A stretch of 64,000 nt of DNA, taken from contig MVIG01000021.1 of NCBI GenBank assembly GCA_002086835.1, forward strand, positions 1 through 64,000, read 5' to 3'. Below are positions 26,323 to 35,522 of this stretch, piece by piece (position 1 is the stretch's first letter; each line of letters opens with the position of its first letter). The notes beneath the pieces are model-generated. The model was given only the letters and a program-made list of their open reading frames with translations, had not been told where the DNA came from and ran no database searches. A program made the translations under genes and the position numbers. Origin of the DNA: Mycolicibacterium porcinum. Lineage in GTDB: Bacteria; Actinomycetota; Actinomycetes; Mycobacteriales; Mycobacteriaceae.

Positions 26323-27761
26323 CCTCGGCGCTCACCCACCTTGCGGCCGGCACCGAGCTGGTCGAACCGGTCGCAGGCGGAGCACAGCTGGTCCTGGCCG
26401 CACTGGCCGGTATCGGCCTGATCGTCGTGCTCATCACGATCGTCAAGCTGCATCCCTTCCTGGCCTTGATCTTCGGCGCACTCACCGTCGGGATGGCCGC
26501 GGGGGAGAACATCAGCGACGTCCTCGCCTCGTTCTCCAGTGGGTTCGGCTCCACTGCCGCCAGCGTCGGGATACTGATCGCCCTTGGTGCGATGTTCGCC
26601 AAGCTGCTGGCCGACTCCGGGGGAGCGGACGAGATCGTGGACACGATCGTCGGGCATGCGTCGCCGCGGGCGTTGCCGTGGGCAATGGCGTTGGTGGGCG
26701 CGATCATCGGCCTACCGATGTTCTTCGAGATCGGTCTGGTGCTGCTGATGCCGGTGATCTACCTGGTGGCCCGCCGTTCGCAACTGTCCTTGATCACGGT
26801 CGGCATTCCCGCACTGGCAGGCCTTTCGGCCATGCACGGATTCGTCCCACCGCATCCGGGACCCGTCGCCGCGATCTCACTGCTCAACGCCGACCTGGGT
26901 GTCACGCTGGCGCTTGGTGTGTTGGTGGCAATCCCGACGATCGTGGTGGCGGGACCGTTGTTCGGCAAGTTGGCCGGCCGCTGGGTGGTCCTCGAGGTTC
27001 CCGACCGGTTCGACGCCGCCGACCCCACGGGCGGGACCTCGAACGGCAGCGGCAGCGCCGGCACGACGGGAACGGCGACCGCTACGAAGACGCGACCGAC
27101 GTTCGGCCTCACCATGTTCAGCGTGCTGCTACCGGTGGCATTGATGATGGGCAAGGCATTGGTCGACATCTTCGTCGACGACAAGTCGCACCTGCTGCGT
27201 CAGACGTTCGACATTCTCGGCCAGCCGTTGATGGCGCTGCTGATCGCGGTGGTGGTCGGAATGTTCACCCTCGGTGGCGGCGCGAAGATGACGCGCGACC
27301 AGATCGTGAAGTGCATTGAATCGTCACTGCCTCCGGTGGCCGGGATCATCCTGATCGTCGCGGCCGGTGGAGGGTTCAAGCAGGTGCTGGTCGACACCGG
27401 GATCGGCACCCTGCTCGCCGAATGGGCCAAGGGCGCCAACCTGTCGGTGGTCCTGCTGGCGTGGGTGCTGGCCGTACTGATCCGACTGGCGACAGGATCG
27501 GCCACCGTGGCCACCATCACCGCATCGTCGCTGATGCTCGGCCTGGTCGAGGGAATGAGCACCGGCGAGGTCTCCCTGGTGGTGCTGGCCGTCGGCGCCG
27601 GCTCGTTGTTCTTCTCACACGTCAACGACGCCGGATTCTGGCTCGTGAAGGAGTATTTCGGGATGACCGTCGGCCAGACGATCAAATCGTGGTCACTGAT
27701 GGAGACGGCGCTGTCGGTGGCCGGTCTGGTTTTCGTCCTGCTGCTGGGGCTGGTGATCTGA
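26319..27761 (+). CDS. gntP: GntP-family gluconate:proton symporter
   Basis: This 480-aa permease of the gluconate transporter family has about twelve to fourteen membrane helices. Conserved stretches include KLHPFLALIFGAL, the FFEIGLVLLMPVIYLVARR segment, GFVPPHPGPVAAI, and the late FFSHVNDAGFWLVKEYFGM. A Gly/Ser/Thr-rich cytoplasmic linker sits near residue 245. It imports gluconate for the kinase encoded just upstream. Confidence 0.95.
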   Translation: MTSALTHLAAGTELVEPVAGGAQLVLAALAGIGLIVVLITIVKLHPFLALIFGALTVGMAAGENISDVLASFSSGFGSTAASVGILIALGAMFAKLLADSGGADEIVDTIVGHASPRALPWAMALVGAIIGLPMFFEIGLVLLMPVIYLVARRSQLSLITVGIPALAGLSAMHGFVPPHPGPVAAISLLNADLGVTLALGVLVAIPTIVVAGPLFGKLAGRWVVLEVPDRFDAADPTGGTSNGSGSAGTTGTATATKTRPTFGLTMFSVLLPVALMMGKALVDIFVDDKSHLLRQTFDILGQPLMALLIAVVVGMFTLGGGAKMTRDQIVKCIESSLPPVAGIILIVAAGGGFKQVLVDTGIGTLLAEWAKGANLSVVLLAWVLAVLIRLATGSATVATITASSLMLGLVEGMSTGEVSLVVLAVGAGSLFFSHVNDAGFWLVKEYFGMTVGQTIKSWSLMETALSVAGLVFVLLLGLVI

Positions 27762-27779
27762 GCGGGTAACCGAGGCCGC

Positions 27780-27813
27780 GCGTGCGGTGCCCGATCGAAC
27801 GGGCACCGCACGC
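27780..27813. terminator. Bidirectional terminator between gntP and RDD gene
   Basis: Perfect 14-bp arms GCGTGCGGTGCCCG and CGGGCACCGCACGC enclose the 6-nt loop ATCGAA. The hairpin lies between two convergent genes, so it can end transcription from both sides. U-tracts are short, as is common in mycobacteria. Confidence 0.88.
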
Positions 27814-27821
27814 AACGGGTT

Positions 27822-28352
27822 TCAGCCCCGGACCACCTGGGTGCCGCCGGCGAGTTCGTCGTGCTTGCCCTGCTTGGTCGGGCTGGAACTGATGGTCACC
27901 GCGATCACGATCATCGCGATGATGCCCAGGAAGCCGCCCACGAACGGGATGATCGGCAGCAGGGTGAACGCGTTGCGGATCGCCGATTCTTTGGCCGTCG
28001 GCTTGGGTGTGTTGCCCGCACCGTGTACCGCCAGCCCGAGCAACTTCTTGCCGGGTGTCGCACCGGTCGCCACCTCGAGACCGACGAAGTAGACGAACAT
28101 CAGCAATCCGCTGAACAGTCCGGTGACCCAGTAACTCGACAGCGAATCGGTGAGGAACGACAGGAAGAACGCCACGATCCCGACGAGGATCCCGTCGATC
28201 ACCCGGGCAAGCCAACGCCGGCCCAAGCCGCCAGGGGTCTGCGTGCCATAGGGCGGGGGATAACCACCCGGCACCTGCCCGCCGTAGGGCGGCGGATAGC
28301 CGCCCGGTTGTCCGTACTGCCCGAATTCCGGTTGATAGTCACCCGTGCTCAT
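27822..28352 (-). CDS. RDD family membrane protein
   Basis: This 176-aa protein has a Gly/Tyr/Pro-rich cytoplasmic N-terminus with repeated GGYPPPYG motifs (residues 1-40) and then an RDD domain with three to four helices. The family signature is seen as RWLARVIDGILVG, and the second block as GATPGKKLLGLAV. RDD proteins are proposed transporters or membrane-organisation factors; the function here is unknown. It lies 9 nt downstream of a DoxX-like gene on the same strand. Confidence 0.88.
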   Translation of the reverse strand: MSTGDYQPEFGQYGQPGGYPPPYGGQVPGGYPPPYGTQTPGGLGRRWLARVIDGILVGIVAFFLSFLTDSLSSYWVTGLFSGLLMFVYFVGLEVATGATPGKKLLGLAVHGAGNTPKPTAKESAIRNAFTLLPIIPFVGGFLGIIAMIVIAVTISSSPTKQGKHDELAGGTQVVRG

Positions 28353-28361
28353 GCCACAACG

Positions 28362-29156
28362 CTACCGATCAAGGCGCTGGTCGAGTTGGGTTCGTGCGAG
28401 ATCGGCCAGCGCAGCGGAGCGTTCACGAGCCGCCTCGGCCAGCTCAGGAGCGCGCTCGCGGGCCACGAGCGCCAATTCACCGGCGCGGGCACGGGCGGCA
28501 TCGGCCACCTCGGGCCCGTGTTCACGCGCGAGCTGGGCCAGCTCGGTGGCCAATTCACTGGCCCGCTCGACCGCGGCGTCGGCCAGTTCGCGGCCGCGCT
28601 CGGCCCCGACGGCCAGGCCGTGCCCGATCTTCTCGGCGATCGCGCTGTCGGCGAGCGCGTCACCACCGGCCGACACACCGGGAACGGCAGCCGCGATGCT
28701 GGCCGAGACCTGCTGCGCGGCACGGCGTCCGCGCCAGGCCAGCGACGGTTTGCCCGCGGTGTCGGCGGCCGCGATGATCAGCCCGCCCAGCAGACTCACG
28801 TCGGTGAAGAACTCCCGGCGCTGTGCCGCGGCACGTTCCGGGTCGGAATCCTTCAGGAAGGCCTGTGAGCCAATGCTTCTTGGCAGCATCGTCACGGCCA
28901 GTGCCGCCGCGGTCAGCCTGGGTGCGCGGCCGAGAGCCAGGAGCAGCCCACCTGCCACCTGAACGGCCGCGTTGACCCGTGCCACCGCCTCGGCGTTGTT
29001 CGGAACCCCGGATCCCACCGGACCGGGGAGGGCACTGAGCGCACCGAGTGTTCGGCGGGTCGTCTCGGTGGAGGTGCTCGGATCGCGCAGGGTGTCGACA
29101 CCTCGGGCGATGAAGGTCGCAGACAACATGGGACGGGCGATTCGTCTGATCAACAT
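28362..29156 (-). CDS. DoxX family membrane protein with long helical tail
   Basis: This 264-aa protein has an N-terminal DoxX-like membrane domain (residues about 1-150, including IARGVDTLRDP, AAVQVAGGLLLALGRAPRL and FFTDVSLLGGLIIAAADT). A charged, Ala/Glu/Arg-rich helical tail of about 95 residues follows, with heptad-like repeats such as AREHGPEVADAARARAGELA. DoxX proteins are often part of redox-related membrane complexes. The extended tail is unusual compared with the usual 130-150 aa length and may mediate oligomerisation. Confidence 0.82.
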   Translation of the reverse strand: MLIRRIARPMLSATFIARGVDTLRDPSTSTETTRRTLGALSALPGPVGSGVPNNAEAVARVNAAVQVAGGLLLALGRAPRLTAAALAVTMLPRSIGSQAFLKDSDPERAAAQRREFFTDVSLLGGLIIAAADTAGKPSLAWRGRRAAQQVSASIAAAVPGVSAGGDALADSAIAEKIGHGLAVGAERGRELADAAVERASELATELAQLAREHGPEVADAARARAGELALVARERAPELAEAARERSAALADLARTQLDQRLDR

Positions 29157-29203
29157 GGGCTAGGAGTTCCCGCAGCCCGCCGCGGCAAACCTCTGTGGTC
29201 AGG

Positions 29204-30025
29204 TCACCGGCGTCCGGCCAGCAGGACTTCGCTGAGGTGGGTGGTGGTCTGGACACCGTCGTCGTAGCCGCCCTCGTCGCCGAGCGCGTTCATGATCGCC
29301 AATGTGTAGCGCTGCTGTGGTCCGGCGAAGCCGACGCTGTTGACCACCCAGCCGCCCTGCTCGAGCGACCAACCGTCCTTGTTGCCGGGATTCATCGCAG
29401 GTCCGGCACCCCAAACGCCCCACTGCTGATTGGTGTCCACGTGCCGAAGCGCATCCACGATGCCGGCCGTCTCGGAGGGGGTGAGGCCGGTCAGGGTGTA
29501 GTTGATCAGCCGGTCCAGATCCTCGGGCGTGGCCTTCTGGAAGCCCCAATAGGGGTAGGTCCGGCTGAATCCGCGCTGCGGTTGCAGCCCGGTCATCCCG
29601 TAGGCCGGGAAATCGGCGTTGAACGCCTGGTGATCGGCACCGCTGTACCGGGTCCACAGGGTGTCGGCGGCATCATCGTCCGACGAGTGCAGCATCGCCG
29701 TCATCAGGGCCCGGTCGGAGTCGGTCAGCGTCACGGTGCCGGCGCGTTGTCTGGTCAGCAGGTCGACCACCATGGCGAGTTTGATCGTGGACGCCGTCCA
29801 CACCTGTTCGCCCGCGTGCGCATTTCGGTAGACGGCGCCCGTGGTGCGGTCCCGCAGGACGTAGCCGACCGTGCCCGGGCGGGAGGTCAGATAGGCGTCG
29901 GCGGCGGCGATGCGTTCGGCGACGTCGCAATCCGTTCCGGCCGTGCAGGCCGCGTGCGCCGATGGAGTGGTGATGCCGCAGGCGGTGACGACGAGCACAC
30001 AAATGCAGAACAGGAGGCGGCGCAT
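29204..30025 (-). CDS. Serine beta-lactamase-like lipoprotein
   Basis: This 273-aa exported serine hydrolase belongs to the class A beta-lactamase/penicillin-binding fold. The signal segment has a lipobox VTAC (Cys16), so it is probably lipid-anchored. The SxxK catalytic motif is S79-T-I-K82. A possible KxG equivalent is NKDGW near residue 213. The canonical SDN and Omega-loop glutamate motifs are not obvious, so it may be a peptidoglycan-related hydrolase rather than a true beta-lactamase. It is divergent from the MBL-fold gene across 50 nt. Confidence 0.82.
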   Translation of the reverse strand: MRRLLFCICVLVVTACGITTPSAHAACTAGTDCDVAERIAAADAYLTSRPGTVGYVLRDRTTGAVYRNAHAGEQVWTASTIKLAMVVDLLTRQRAGTVTLTDSDRALMTAMLHSSDDDAADTLWTRYSGADHQAFNADFPAYGMTGLQPQRGFSRTYPYWGFQKATPEDLDRLINYTLTGLTPSETAGIVDALRHVDTNQQWGVWGAGPAMNPGNKDGWSLEQGGWVVNSVGFAGPQQRYTLAIMNALGDEGGYDDGVQTTTHLSEVLLAGRR

Positions 30026-30075
30026 GAGAGTAGCTTCGCAGGCGTGCGTCGCATTGTCGGCATCGACGGTGGGCG

Positions 30076-30774
30076 ATGAACTACGACTGGGAAGAGTTGG
30101 GCGCGGGTGTATGGCGCACCCGCCTCCCGTTTTTGGATGTGACGGTCGGACTCGTCAGCGGCGGTGATCAAGCCCTGTTGGTCGATTCCGGCACCACCCT
30201 GGCCGAAGCCCGCGGGATCGAGTCCGACGTGGCGGCCCTCGCCGGTCAACCCGTCGGACATGTCGTCCTGACACACAATCACTTTGACCATGTGCTGGGC
30301 TGCTCATGGTTCGAAGACGCCCAAATCCTCTGCGCACCAGAGGTTGTCGATACCTTGGCATCCGGTCGCGCGCATCTGCGCGCAGACGCGATAGGACACG
30401 GGGCCGATGTCGACGAAGTCGATCAGGCGATCTCGGCGCTGCCGGTGCCGACGCACGCGGTGTCCGGCGGCGATCTCGATCTCGGTGACCGGACGGTGCG
30501 CATCTGCCGTCCCGGCCGAGGCCACACCAGCCACGACCTGATCGTCACAGTGCCGGGCAAACACCCGGTGGTGTTCTGCGGCGATCTCGTCGAACAGTCC
30601 GGTGATCCGGTCATCGACGCCGATTCAGATCTCGAGGCATGGCCGGCGACGCTGGAGGCGGTGCTCGCCGAAGGTGGGCCGGACGGAGTGTTCGTTCCCG
30701 GCCACGGCGCTGTGGTCGACGCCCATTTCATCCGGCTGCAGCAGCGCTGGCTGAGCGCCAGGCGGACTTGCTGA
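30076..30774 (+). CDS. MBL-fold metallo-hydrolase
   Basis: This 232-aa metallo-beta-lactamase-fold hydrolase has the zinc motif HNHFDH at residues 67-72, the further ligands GRGHTSHD (His near residue 157) and FCGDLVEQS (bridging Asp), and a terminal VPGHG histidine. The family includes glyoxalase-II-type thioesterases and lactonases; the substrate cannot be told. It is transcribed away from the serine hydrolase gene. Confidence 0.9.
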   Translation: MNYDWEELGAGVWRTRLPFLDVTVGLVSGGDQALLVDSGTTLAEARGIESDVAALAGQPVGHVVLTHNHFDHVLGCSWFEDAQILCAPEVVDTLASGRAHLRADAIGHGADVDEVDQAISALPVPTHAVSGGDLDLGDRTVRICRPGRGHTSHDLIVTVPGKHPVVFCGDLVEQSGDPVIDADSDLEAWPATLEAVLAEGGPDGVFVPGHGAVVDAHFIRLQQRWLSARRTC

Positions 30775-30818
30775 TCCCCGCCGCCGGATTTACTTAGCCC
30801 ATATGCGACGATTCGCCG

Positions 30819-31637
30819 ATGACCGAGGTTGACGCCCATTTCGTGCAGTCCGAGCAGGACAGATTCCAGCCGACCCGCTTCGCGCAGAGCCACTGGGGTG
30901 AGGACCACCTCAACGGCCCCGCGCTGGTCGGACTGGCGGCACGCGCCCTCGAGTCGGCCTTCGGACTGCCCGAATTTCTGCCGGCCCGCCTGACGGTGGA
31001 CCTCTTCAAGGCCGCGCGTGGGCTTCCCACCACGACGAAGGTGGCGTTGGTCCGGGATGGGCGGCGGGTCCGCAACTCCGAATGCGAGCTGGTGCAGGAC
31101 GGCGTGACCGTGGCGCGGGCGACGTTGGTGCAATACCGGTTGAGCGCGCCTCCGCGTGGTGAGGAGTGGACTGCGCCCACCCGGTTCGAACCCCCGACCG
31201 CACTCGACGGGGACCGGACCACGTACATGGGCAGCGACGAGGGCGGTTGGAGTCGCGCCATCGCCGAGCACCAGAATGCGTCCCGCAAGCGGTTCATGAA
31301 CCGCACCATCACGGTAGTGCACGGGCAGCCGAACTCGCCGTTCGTGCGGGCGGCGATGGCCGCGGAGGGCACCAGCCTGGTGACGAATCTCGGCACCGCA
31401 GGCGTCGGCTACATCAACGGTGACCTGACCGTCGCATTGTCGCGGTTGCCCGGTGACGAGTGGATCGGCGTTCAGGCGGATTCGCACTGGGCCGCGGAGG
31501 GCGTCGCGGTAGGGGCCTCAACGCTGTTCGACAGTGCCGGAGCATTCGGTACCGGTCTCGTCACGGCCATCAGCAACCCCGCGGCTCAGATCGACTTCTC
31601 CGACGACCCGTTTCCGGAGCGCACCGCTCCGAGGTGA
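30819..31637 (+). CDS. Acyl-CoA thioesterase-like double-hotdog protein
   Basis: This 272-aa protein of the TesB/4HBT_3-like family has two hotdog folds in tandem. The N-terminal half contains WGEDHLNGPALVGLAARALE and the C-terminal half contains GYINGDLTVALSRLPGDEWIG and the catalytic-region DSHWAAEGVAVGASTLFD. It probably hydrolyses or binds acyl-CoA esters. It starts 44 nt after the MBL gene. Confidence 0.85.
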   Translation: MTEVDAHFVQSEQDRFQPTRFAQSHWGEDHLNGPALVGLAARALESAFGLPEFLPARLTVDLFKAARGLPTTTKVALVRDGRRVRNSECELVQDGVTVARATLVQYRLSAPPRGEEWTAPTRFEPPTALDGDRTTYMGSDEGGWSRAIAEHQNASRKRFMNRTITVVHGQPNSPFVRAAMAAEGTSLVTNLGTAGVGYINGDLTVALSRLPGDEWIGVQADSHWAAEGVAVGASTLFDSAGAFGTGLVTAISNPAAQIDFSDDPFPERTAPR

Positions 31638-31687
31638 GCATCTGAGTTCGAGGTTTCCGGGCGGCCACCCGCGGCAATTCAGCAGAC

Positions 31688-32758
31688 ATGGCCGAGCTGG
31701 ATGACGGGTTAGAACGTGCGCTGTTACAGGAACTCCTCTCGGCGTACGGTCCTTGCGGCCAGGAGGACGAGGTTCGCGAGATCTGCCGCCGGGAGCTGCA
31801 AGACCTCGTCGACGAACTGTCGACCGATGCCGCAGGCAACCTCGTCGCTCTGATCAAGGGGGCGAAGCCGGGCGCCGCAAGCACCCGGATACTGGCCCAT
31901 CTCGACGAGCTGTCCATGCTCGTCAAGCGAATCGAGCCGGACGGCACGTTGCGGCTCACCCCGCTGGGCACGATGTACCCGGCCAACTTCGGGCTGGGCC
32001 CCGTCGCGATCCTCGGCGACGACGAAACCCTGTGCGGGGTACTCGCATTGGGTTCCGAGCACACCACCCAGGAAACCCCTCATGTCTGGCAGACCAAGCC
32101 CGACCAAGGTGACAAGGCGCTCGATTGGCCAGACGTCTATGTGTTCACCGGTCTGGAGCCCGAACAGTTGGGAAAGGCCGGTATCGGGCCGGGCACCCGG
32201 GTGTGTGTCGACCGCAGCAAGCGTGAGCTCATCGAGATCGGCGACTACCTCGGGTGCTACTTCATGGACGACCGGGCCGCAGTGCTGGCGTTGTTACGCC
32301 TTGCCCGGCGGGTGCATGAAACCGGTCGACGACCGGCCGGGGACCTCTATCTGGTGTTCACGACGAACGAAGAGGTCGGCGGGGTGGGGGCGGCTCATGC
32401 GTGCCGGACATTGCCCGGTGATCTCACGCTTGCGGTGGAAGTCGGACCGACGGAGGCGGAGTACGGCACCACAGTGACGGGCGGGCCGATCGTTGCGTAC
32501 AGCGATGCGCAATGCGTGTACGACAAGGGCGTTGCCGACCGCCTGTGTGAGGTAGCCCGAAACCTCGGATACTCGCCGCAGGCCGCGGTGCTCGGCGCCT
32601 TCGAGTCCGATGCGTCGCACACGAAAGCCTCCGGACTGTCGCCCCGGGCCGGGTTGCTGTGTCTGCCGACCCTCAGCACCCACGGCTACGAAGTGATTTC
32701 GCGCACCGCGATCACAGAGGTGACGGACGTACTGGTCGATTTTGTAGTCCATTTTTGA
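31688..32758 (+). CDS. M42 family metallopeptidase
   Basis: This 356-aa zinc/cobalt aminopeptidase-like enzyme is of the M42 (FrvX/glutamyl aminopeptidase) family. Likely metal ligands and catalytic residues are His71 and Asp73 (ILAHLDE), the Asp in FMDDRAA, the glutamate pair in TNEEVGG, the acid in LAVEVGPTE, and the late histidine in STHGYE. M42 enzymes form tetrahedral dodecamers. No partner is obvious; the next operon begins about 180 nt downstream. Confidence 0.88.
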   Translation: MAELDDGLERALLQELLSAYGPCGQEDEVREICRRELQDLVDELSTDAAGNLVALIKGAKPGAASTRILAHLDELSMLVKRIEPDGTLRLTPLGTMYPANFGLGPVAILGDDETLCGVLALGSEHTTQETPHVWQTKPDQGDKALDWPDVYVFTGLEPEQLGKAGIGPGTRVCVDRSKRELIEIGDYLGCYFMDDRAAVLALLRLARRVHETGRRPAGDLYLVFTTNEEVGGVGAAHACRTLPGDLTLAVEVGPTEAEYGTTVTGGPIVAYSDAQCVYDKGVADRLCEVARNLGYSPQAAVLGAFESDASHTKASGLSPRAGLLCLPTLSTHGYEVISRTAITEVTDVLVDFVVHF

Positions 32759-32936
32759 TCGACCCGATTTGATCTCTTGTATCCGTCCGTCGGGTTGGGC
32801 ATCGTGGCGAGGCTTCTGTACCACCCCTTGAACCCCTGATCAGCGCTCACTCACCACCGATCGGCACGGTCACGTCAACCGCACCCTCGGCCACCCGGTG
32901 CTCGACGCTCTTCGACCGACCGAAAGAACGCATGAC

Positions 32937-34601
32937 ATGCCTCGTACTGCCCTCCGCCATGTCCTGATGACGTCCGCCGCAACCTTGACGGTTGCGGCGG
33001 TGGCCGCCGGCTGCGGAAGCGGGGCGCAGAACGGATCCTCGGGCGACGGCGGCACGCCGGTGAGCGGCGGGTCCATCGTGTACGGCGCCGACCGTGAGCC
33101 GACCTGCCTCGACCCGCACAATTTTGGTGACATGCCGCAGACGTACGTCGCCAGACAGTATCTGGACTCACTGGTCTCCGAACGTCCCGACGGCTCGGTC
33201 GTACCGTGGCTGGCCGATTCGTGGAAGGTGTCCCCGGACGGGCTGGTCTACACCTTTGTGATCCGTTCCGGGGTGAAATTCCACGATGGCACCCCACTGG
33301 ATGCCGCTGCGGTACAGGCCAACTTCGAGCAGATCCTGGATCCGGCCACGCAGTCACAGACCGATACGGGATACCTCCGGCCGTACTACAAGGCGTCTCG
33401 CGCGGTGGATCCGTCCACCTTCGAGCTCACCTTGTCCTCACCGTATTCCGCTCTGCTGCCGGTGCTTTCGCAGGCGTTCTTCGGCATCGAGTCACCCAAG
33501 GCGATGGCCCGCGGGTTGGAGGCCAACTGCCAGTCCCCGGTCGGCACCGGACCGTTCATCGTCAAGCAGTGGATCCGCGGCCAGAGCGTCGAACTGGACC
33601 GCAATCCTGACTACAACTCGGCGCCCCAGGACGCCAAGCATCAGGGACCGGCGTATCTCGAGCACGTCAGCTGGAAGTTCCTCGAAGACGGTTCGGTCCG
33701 GTTCGCGGCGGTGCAGGGTCGCGACGCCGACATCATCTTCAACCCGCCGCCCCAGCAGAAAGCCGCACTGGAAGCCGATCGCAACCTGGTCCTGCAGTCC
33801 TTCACCCATACCGGGCTGCCCAACGGTATTGCGCTGAACACCAGCCACAAGCCGTTCGACGACAAGGCGGTGCGGCAGGCCTTCATCCACGGCGCCAACG
33901 CCGAAGCGGCCGTTCGCAGCGCTTATCTCGGTGTATTCGACTGGGAGCCGGGCCCGCTGTCGTCAACGACGCCCTACCTGCGCGAAGATCTGCGCGACCA
34001 CTACGCACACGACCCGGACAAGGCCAACGCGCTCCTGGATTCCGCGGGATGGACCCAGCGCGATGCCGACGGCTACCGCACCAAGGACGGCCGGCGGCTG
34101 ACCGCACAACTGGTGTACTCGTCGGATCCGGGAGACACGCCGCCCGCCGATGTCACCCTGTTCCAGAACATTCAGGCTGCCGAGAAGCAGATCGGGTTCG
34201 ACGTCGTGCTCAAGCCGCTTCCGGCCGACCAGTACTACGCGGCATTTACGAACAAGGATGCCTACGACGGACTGACCGGCGCGTACTGGAACAGCCCGAC
34301 GCCCGCCGTGCTCTCGATCGTGTACTCCAGCGATTCGCTGAAAGCTGCTCCGGGCAACAACATGTCGTGGGTTTCGGATCCCACGATCGACGATCTGCTG
34401 CACCAGGCAGCAGCGTCGATCGACGTGGAACAGCAGAAGAAACTCTATGGCGAGGTCGAGCAGATCGTTGCCGAGAACGCCTATCACCTCGGGCTGTATC
34501 CGCAGACCACGCGGCTGGTCACCAAGAAACGACTGAAGGACGTCTGGATCGAGCCTTCGGAGGGTGAGCCCGTGCTGCACGACGCCTGGCTGGCGCCGTG
34601 A
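32937..34601 (+). CDS. Peptide/nickel-type ABC transporter substrate-binding lipoprotein
   Basis: This 554-aa solute-binding protein belongs to the SBP_bac_5 (DppA/OppA/NikA) family. The signal peptide ends in lipobox VAAGC (Cys about residue 26). The mature domain has the family start GSIVYGADREPTCLDPHN and the block ADSWKVSPDGLVYTFVIRSG. ATG 32937 was selected because it directly opens the signal peptide. It heads a six-gene operon with two flavin-type monooxygenase genes, which points to uptake of an organosulfur compound or small peptide-like molecule rather than dipeptides. The 178-nt upstream gap holds the inverted pair ACCCGA/TCGGGT. Confidence 0.9.
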   Translation: MPRTALRHVLMTSAATLTVAAVAAGCGSGAQNGSSGDGGTPVSGGSIVYGADREPTCLDPHNFGDMPQTYVARQYLDSLVSERPDGSVVPWLADSWKVSPDGLVYTFVIRSGVKFHDGTPLDAAAVQANFEQILDPATQSQTDTGYLRPYYKASRAVDPSTFELTLSSPYSALLPVLSQAFFGIESPKAMARGLEANCQSPVGTGPFIVKQWIRGQSVELDRNPDYNSAPQDAKHQGPAYLEHVSWKFLEDGSVRFAAVQGRDADIIFNPPPQQKAALEADRNLVLQSFTHTGLPNGIALNTSHKPFDDKAVRQAFIHGANAEAAVRSAYLGVFDWEPGPLSSTTPYLREDLRDHYAHDPDKANALLDSAGWTQRDADGYRTKDGRRLTAQLVYSSDPGDTPPADVTLFQNIQAAEKQIGFDVVLKPLPADQYYAAFTNKDAYDGLTGAYWNSPTPAVLSIVYSSDSLKAAPGNNMSWVSDPTIDDLLHQAAASIDVEQQKKLYGEVEQIVAENAYHLGLYPQTTRLVTKKRLKDVWIEPSEGEPVLHDAWLAP

Positions 34602-35521
34602 GGCGCGCGCTCCTCCGGATCGCCGGGATGCTCGGAGTGCTTTGGGGTGCAGCGACTTTGACCTTCTTGGCGCAGCACCTGATGCCGGGTGATCCGGCGC
34701 AGACGATTCTCGGCGGCGCGGGCTCCAAACCCAGCCCCGAGCAACTGGCAGCGGTCAACGCGCAGTACGGGTTCGACCGGCCACTACTGGTGCAGTACGT
34801 CGACTATCTCGGTGGGCTGCTGCGTGGCGATCTGGGGACCTCGTATGTGCTCAAGCAACCGGTGGCCGACATCATCGGGCAACAGGTGGGACCCACCTTG
34901 GTGCTGACGATCACCGCACTGGTGGCCTCGTGGGCGATTGCGGTGGTGATCACGCTGCTCACCGCGCATCGCAGTCGGCTGCTGGCTGCGGTCGGTTCGG
35001 GTGTGGAGATCGTTTTGGCCGCGTTGCCGCAATATTGGCTCGGCATCGTGCTGTTGGTGGTCTTCGCGTTCCAACTGCACCTGTTCCCGGTCGTCGGCGA
35101 CGACGGGGTCGCCGGCCTGGTGCTGCCGGCGTTGACTCTGGCGCTGCCGCTGGCAGGGTTCCTCGGCCAGGTGACCCGCGACGAGTTCTCCACCGCCATG
35201 GAGCAGCCATTCGCCGTGTCGGCACGCGCGCGCGGAATGAGCGACTGGGGTGTGCGCTGGCGACATGCGTTGCGGCACGCCGTGTTACCTGGTCTGTCCC
35301 TTTCCGGTTGGGCCCTGGGGTCGTTGTTCTCCACGGCTGTGATCGTCGAGATCGTATTCGTGCGACCCGGTTTGGGGCGCATCCTGGTCGACGCCGTCTC
35401 CAAGCAGGACATGCCGGTGGTGGTGGGCGTGACGCTGCTGGTGGCGTTGGTCTACGTGGTGGCCAATCTCTTGGTGGACATCGCGTTCGTCCGGGTCGAT
35501 CCCCGCCTCAGGAGGGCCTGA
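34598..35521 (+). CDS. ABC transporter permease (DppB/OppB type)
   Basis: This is a 307-aa inner-membrane permease. It has the N-terminal family block TFLAQHLMPGDPAQTILGG, YGFDRPLLVQYVDYLGGLLRGDLGTSY, and the EAA loop ARARGMSDWGVRWRHALRHA. GTG start overlaps the binding-protein stop by 4 nt (GTGA). It works with the next gene as a heterodimer. Confidence 0.92.
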   Translation: MRRALLRIAGMLGVLWGAATLTFLAQHLMPGDPAQTILGGAGSKPSPEQLAAVNAQYGFDRPLLVQYVDYLGGLLRGDLGTSYVLKQPVADIIGQQVGPTLVLTITALVASWAIAVVITLLTAHRSRLLAAVGSGVEIVLAALPQYWLGIVLLVVFAFQLHLFPVVGDDGVAGLVLPALTLALPLAGFLGQVTRDEFSTAMEQPFAVSARARGMSDWGVRWRHALRHAVLPGLSLSGWALGSLFSTAVIVEIVFVRPGLGRILVDAVSKQDMPVVVGVTLLVALVYVVANLLVDIAFVRVDPRLRRA

Positions 35522-35522
35522 C

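Noticed and set aside
32759-32936. A SAM-type or other sulfur riboswitch before the organosulfur operon
   Set aside because: I could not match the known SAM aptamer cores; only short inverted pairs were visible.
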